DNA of 7,135 nucleotides, from assembly GCA_937901485.1 (NCBI GenBank), contig CALGTT010000232.1, positions 1 to 7,135 of the forward strand, read 5' to 3'. Below are positions 6,557-7,135 of the stretch, one piece after another. Origin of the DNA: an uncultured Ruminococcus sp. Lineage in GTDB: Bacteria > Bacillota > Clostridia > Oscillospirales > Ruminococcaceae. A program made the translations under genes and the position numbers. Under the pieces are notes generated by a model. That model was not told the DNA's origin, did not search any database, and saw only the letters and a program-made list of their open reading frames with translations. The first letter of the stretch is position 1; each line of letters starts with the position of its first letter.

Positions 6557-6628
6557 CAGTACTGCGCGTGCAGTGACGCTTGGTACTGCATTGAACAAAT
6601 GCACGTGCAGCTGCATTCCCATGCAGCT
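6557..6628 (-). repeat. Cluster of TGCA-centred palindromes and a hairpin in the GH48 leader
   Basis: Several overlapping symmetric elements lie between the promoter and the gene. TGCACGTGCA (6600-6609) and TGCAGCTGCA (6606-6615) are perfect 10-base palindromes. AGCTGCAT (6609-6616) and ATGCAGCT (6621-6628) form an eight-base stem with a four-base loop. TGCGCGTGCAG (6563-6573) repeats TGCACGTGCAG (6600-6610) at 10 of 11 positions, 37 bases away. CAGTACTG (6557-6564) is another palindrome, and GTACTGC occurs at 6559 and 6583. In the mRNA the hairpin would begin about 14 bases from the 5' end. It may be a repressor or activator operator, or a structure that protects the transcript. No known motif is recognised. 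Confidence 0.6.
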
Positions 6629-6647
6629 ACCCAACATTTTCATATTA

Positions 6648-6676
6648 ATTATATCTGATAAAATTTTCTTTGTCAA
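6648..6676 (-). promoter_or_regulatory. Consensus sigma-A promoter of the GH48 gene
   Basis: On the minus strand TTGACA (6676-6671) and TATAAT (6653-6648) are both perfect consensus boxes with an optimal 17-base spacer. Transcription should start near 6641, giving an untranslated leader of about 155 bases before the ATG at 6484. The -35 is preceded by A/T-rich sequence that may act as an UP element. Such a perfect promoter suggests strong constitutive potential, so control may rest on the palindromes just downstream. Confidence 0.9.
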
Positions 6677-7121
6677 GGCTTTACAGAAAATCCGAATCCA
6701 CTTTTCATTTTTTTCGTCATATAATACATATCCGCATGTTCTGTTTTGTCTATTTTAACGAATCATTTCGAGATTTAACGTTGTCCTCTGCCCGGATTTT
6801 CAACAAATCAACTGTAAATTCTCACACTTTTCTCACAGTTCTCGTGTATCATGTCTATGATTGTTCCGACAGATTTTCCCCATATTTTTTCCTGTTCGTG
6901 AAAAATCACAATTGCAGTTTTCCGATTTACCTTGCTAAAAAATTGAATGTTTCTATTTTTTATAAAAAGTATTCTATATTTTTGCGTTCTTGCACCAAAA
7001 GGTTATTTTTATACATTTTGCCCATCATTTAACTCTATGTCTACGGAATGTACATATCTCGTTCATATTTCTATGTCATAATAATTGTGTGTGTCTTTCT
7101 TCTGAATACACATATTTCTGG
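6677..7121. other. AT-rich intergenic region with no convincing gene
   Basis: This stretch is clearly richer in A and T than the genes. The only open frame of note (plus strand, 6670-7032) has no ribosome binding site, no recognisable domain and the Phe/Ser/Tyr/Ile-rich composition of translated AT-rich DNA. Visible small signals are a TATAAT at 6720-6725 on the plus strand with only a weak -35 (TCCACT), a direct repeat TTCTCACA at 6819 and 6830, TTTAACG at 6754 and 6774, and the 12-base palindrome TTTTTATAAAAA at 6957-6968. It most likely holds the regulatory region shared by the cellulase gene and a divergent gene to the right. Confidence 0.6.
6697..6725 (+). promoter_or_regulatory. Possible plus-strand promoter, weak -35
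   Basis: TATAAT at 6720-6725 is a perfect -10 on the plus strand, but at 17 bases spacing the -35 is TCCACT, matching consensus at three of six positions. If used it would point toward the right-edge gene with a leader of about 400 bases. AT-rich DNA often contains such boxes by chance. Confidence 0.3.
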
Positions 7122-7122
7122 A

Positions 7123-7128
7123 AAGGAG
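7123..7128 (+). promoter_or_regulatory. Ribosome binding site of a gene starting at the right edge
   Basis: AAGGAG lies five bases before the final AT of the window (7134-7135). If the next base is G, an ATG starts at 7134 with ideal spacing. This suggests a plus-strand gene, divergent from the cellulase gene, whose coding sequence is outside the window. Confidence 0.55.
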
Positions 7129-7135
7129 ATCTTAT

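Noticed and set aside
6485..6641. Riboswitch in the GH48 leader
   Set aside because: The leader is long enough and has stems, but I could not match the conserved cores of cyclic-di-GMP, cobalamin or other classes I know.
6485..6676. N-terminal extension of the GH48 protein starting at the TTG at 6676
   Set aside because: That TTG is the first part of the promoter -35 box. The extension has no ribosome site and would bury the signal peptide 64 residues inside the protein.
6670..7032. Plus-strand 120-codon frame in the AT-rich region
   Set aside because: It lacks a ribosome site, overlaps the cellulase promoter and has the composition of translated AT-rich non-coding DNA.
1..7135. CRISPR array, tRNA, rRNA or insertion sequence
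   Set aside because: I saw no regularly spaced long repeats, tRNA-like cloverleaf, rRNA sequence, transposase or terminal inverted repeats.

Overview
The window looks like chromosomal DNA of a cellulolytic Ruminococcus-like Firmicute (Oscillospiraceae). The strongest evidence is a secreted family-48 cellulase ending in a type I dockerin. Consensus Gram-positive ribosome binding sites and a recD2-comF-mreB-comEA-type gene order agree with this. The fairly GC-rich coding sequence, judged by eye, fits an R. champanellensis-like lineage better than the more AT-rich R. albus or R. flavefaciens. That species-level guess is inference.

Left part (1-3827, plus strand): a tight run of genes reading rightwards. 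It opens with an open frame that is chimeric. About 80 residues of a family-4 glycosyltransferase run without a stop into the C-terminal half of a RecD2-type helicase, meeting at a shared VLVGD stretch. The helicase lacks its Walker A and Walker B region. The best explanation is an assembly chimera or a short-homology recombination at the edge of the contig. Downstream come comF (double zinc ribbon plus phosphoribosyltransferase), an MreB-family actin homologue, and a membrane-anchored protein with three ComEA-type helix-hairpin-helix modules. They are joined by a 26-base overlap, an 11-base gap and a 1-base overlap, so they are probably one operon. The mix suggests DNA uptake or processing and envelope-linked functions.

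Middle (about 3812-3878): two perfect GC-rich hairpins back to back separate the plus-strand operon from a convergent minus-strand gene.

Right part (3899-6676, minus strand): a single-gene unit encoding a dockerin-bearing GH48 cellulase. It has a perfect TTGACA-17-TATAAT promoter and a leader of about 155 bases holding a cluster of TGCA-centred palindromes. The gene contains no TTA, CTA or TCA codon at all, which leaves a long but spurious open frame on the opposite strand.

Right edge (6677-7135): AT-rich DNA with no convincing gene. It ends in a strong ribosome binding site, so a divergent plus-strand gene probably starts at or just past the last base.

Most of the content is recognisable. 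The least ordinary items are the chimeric left end, the triple-HhH protein coupled to an MreB homologue, and the palindrome cluster in the cellulase leader.
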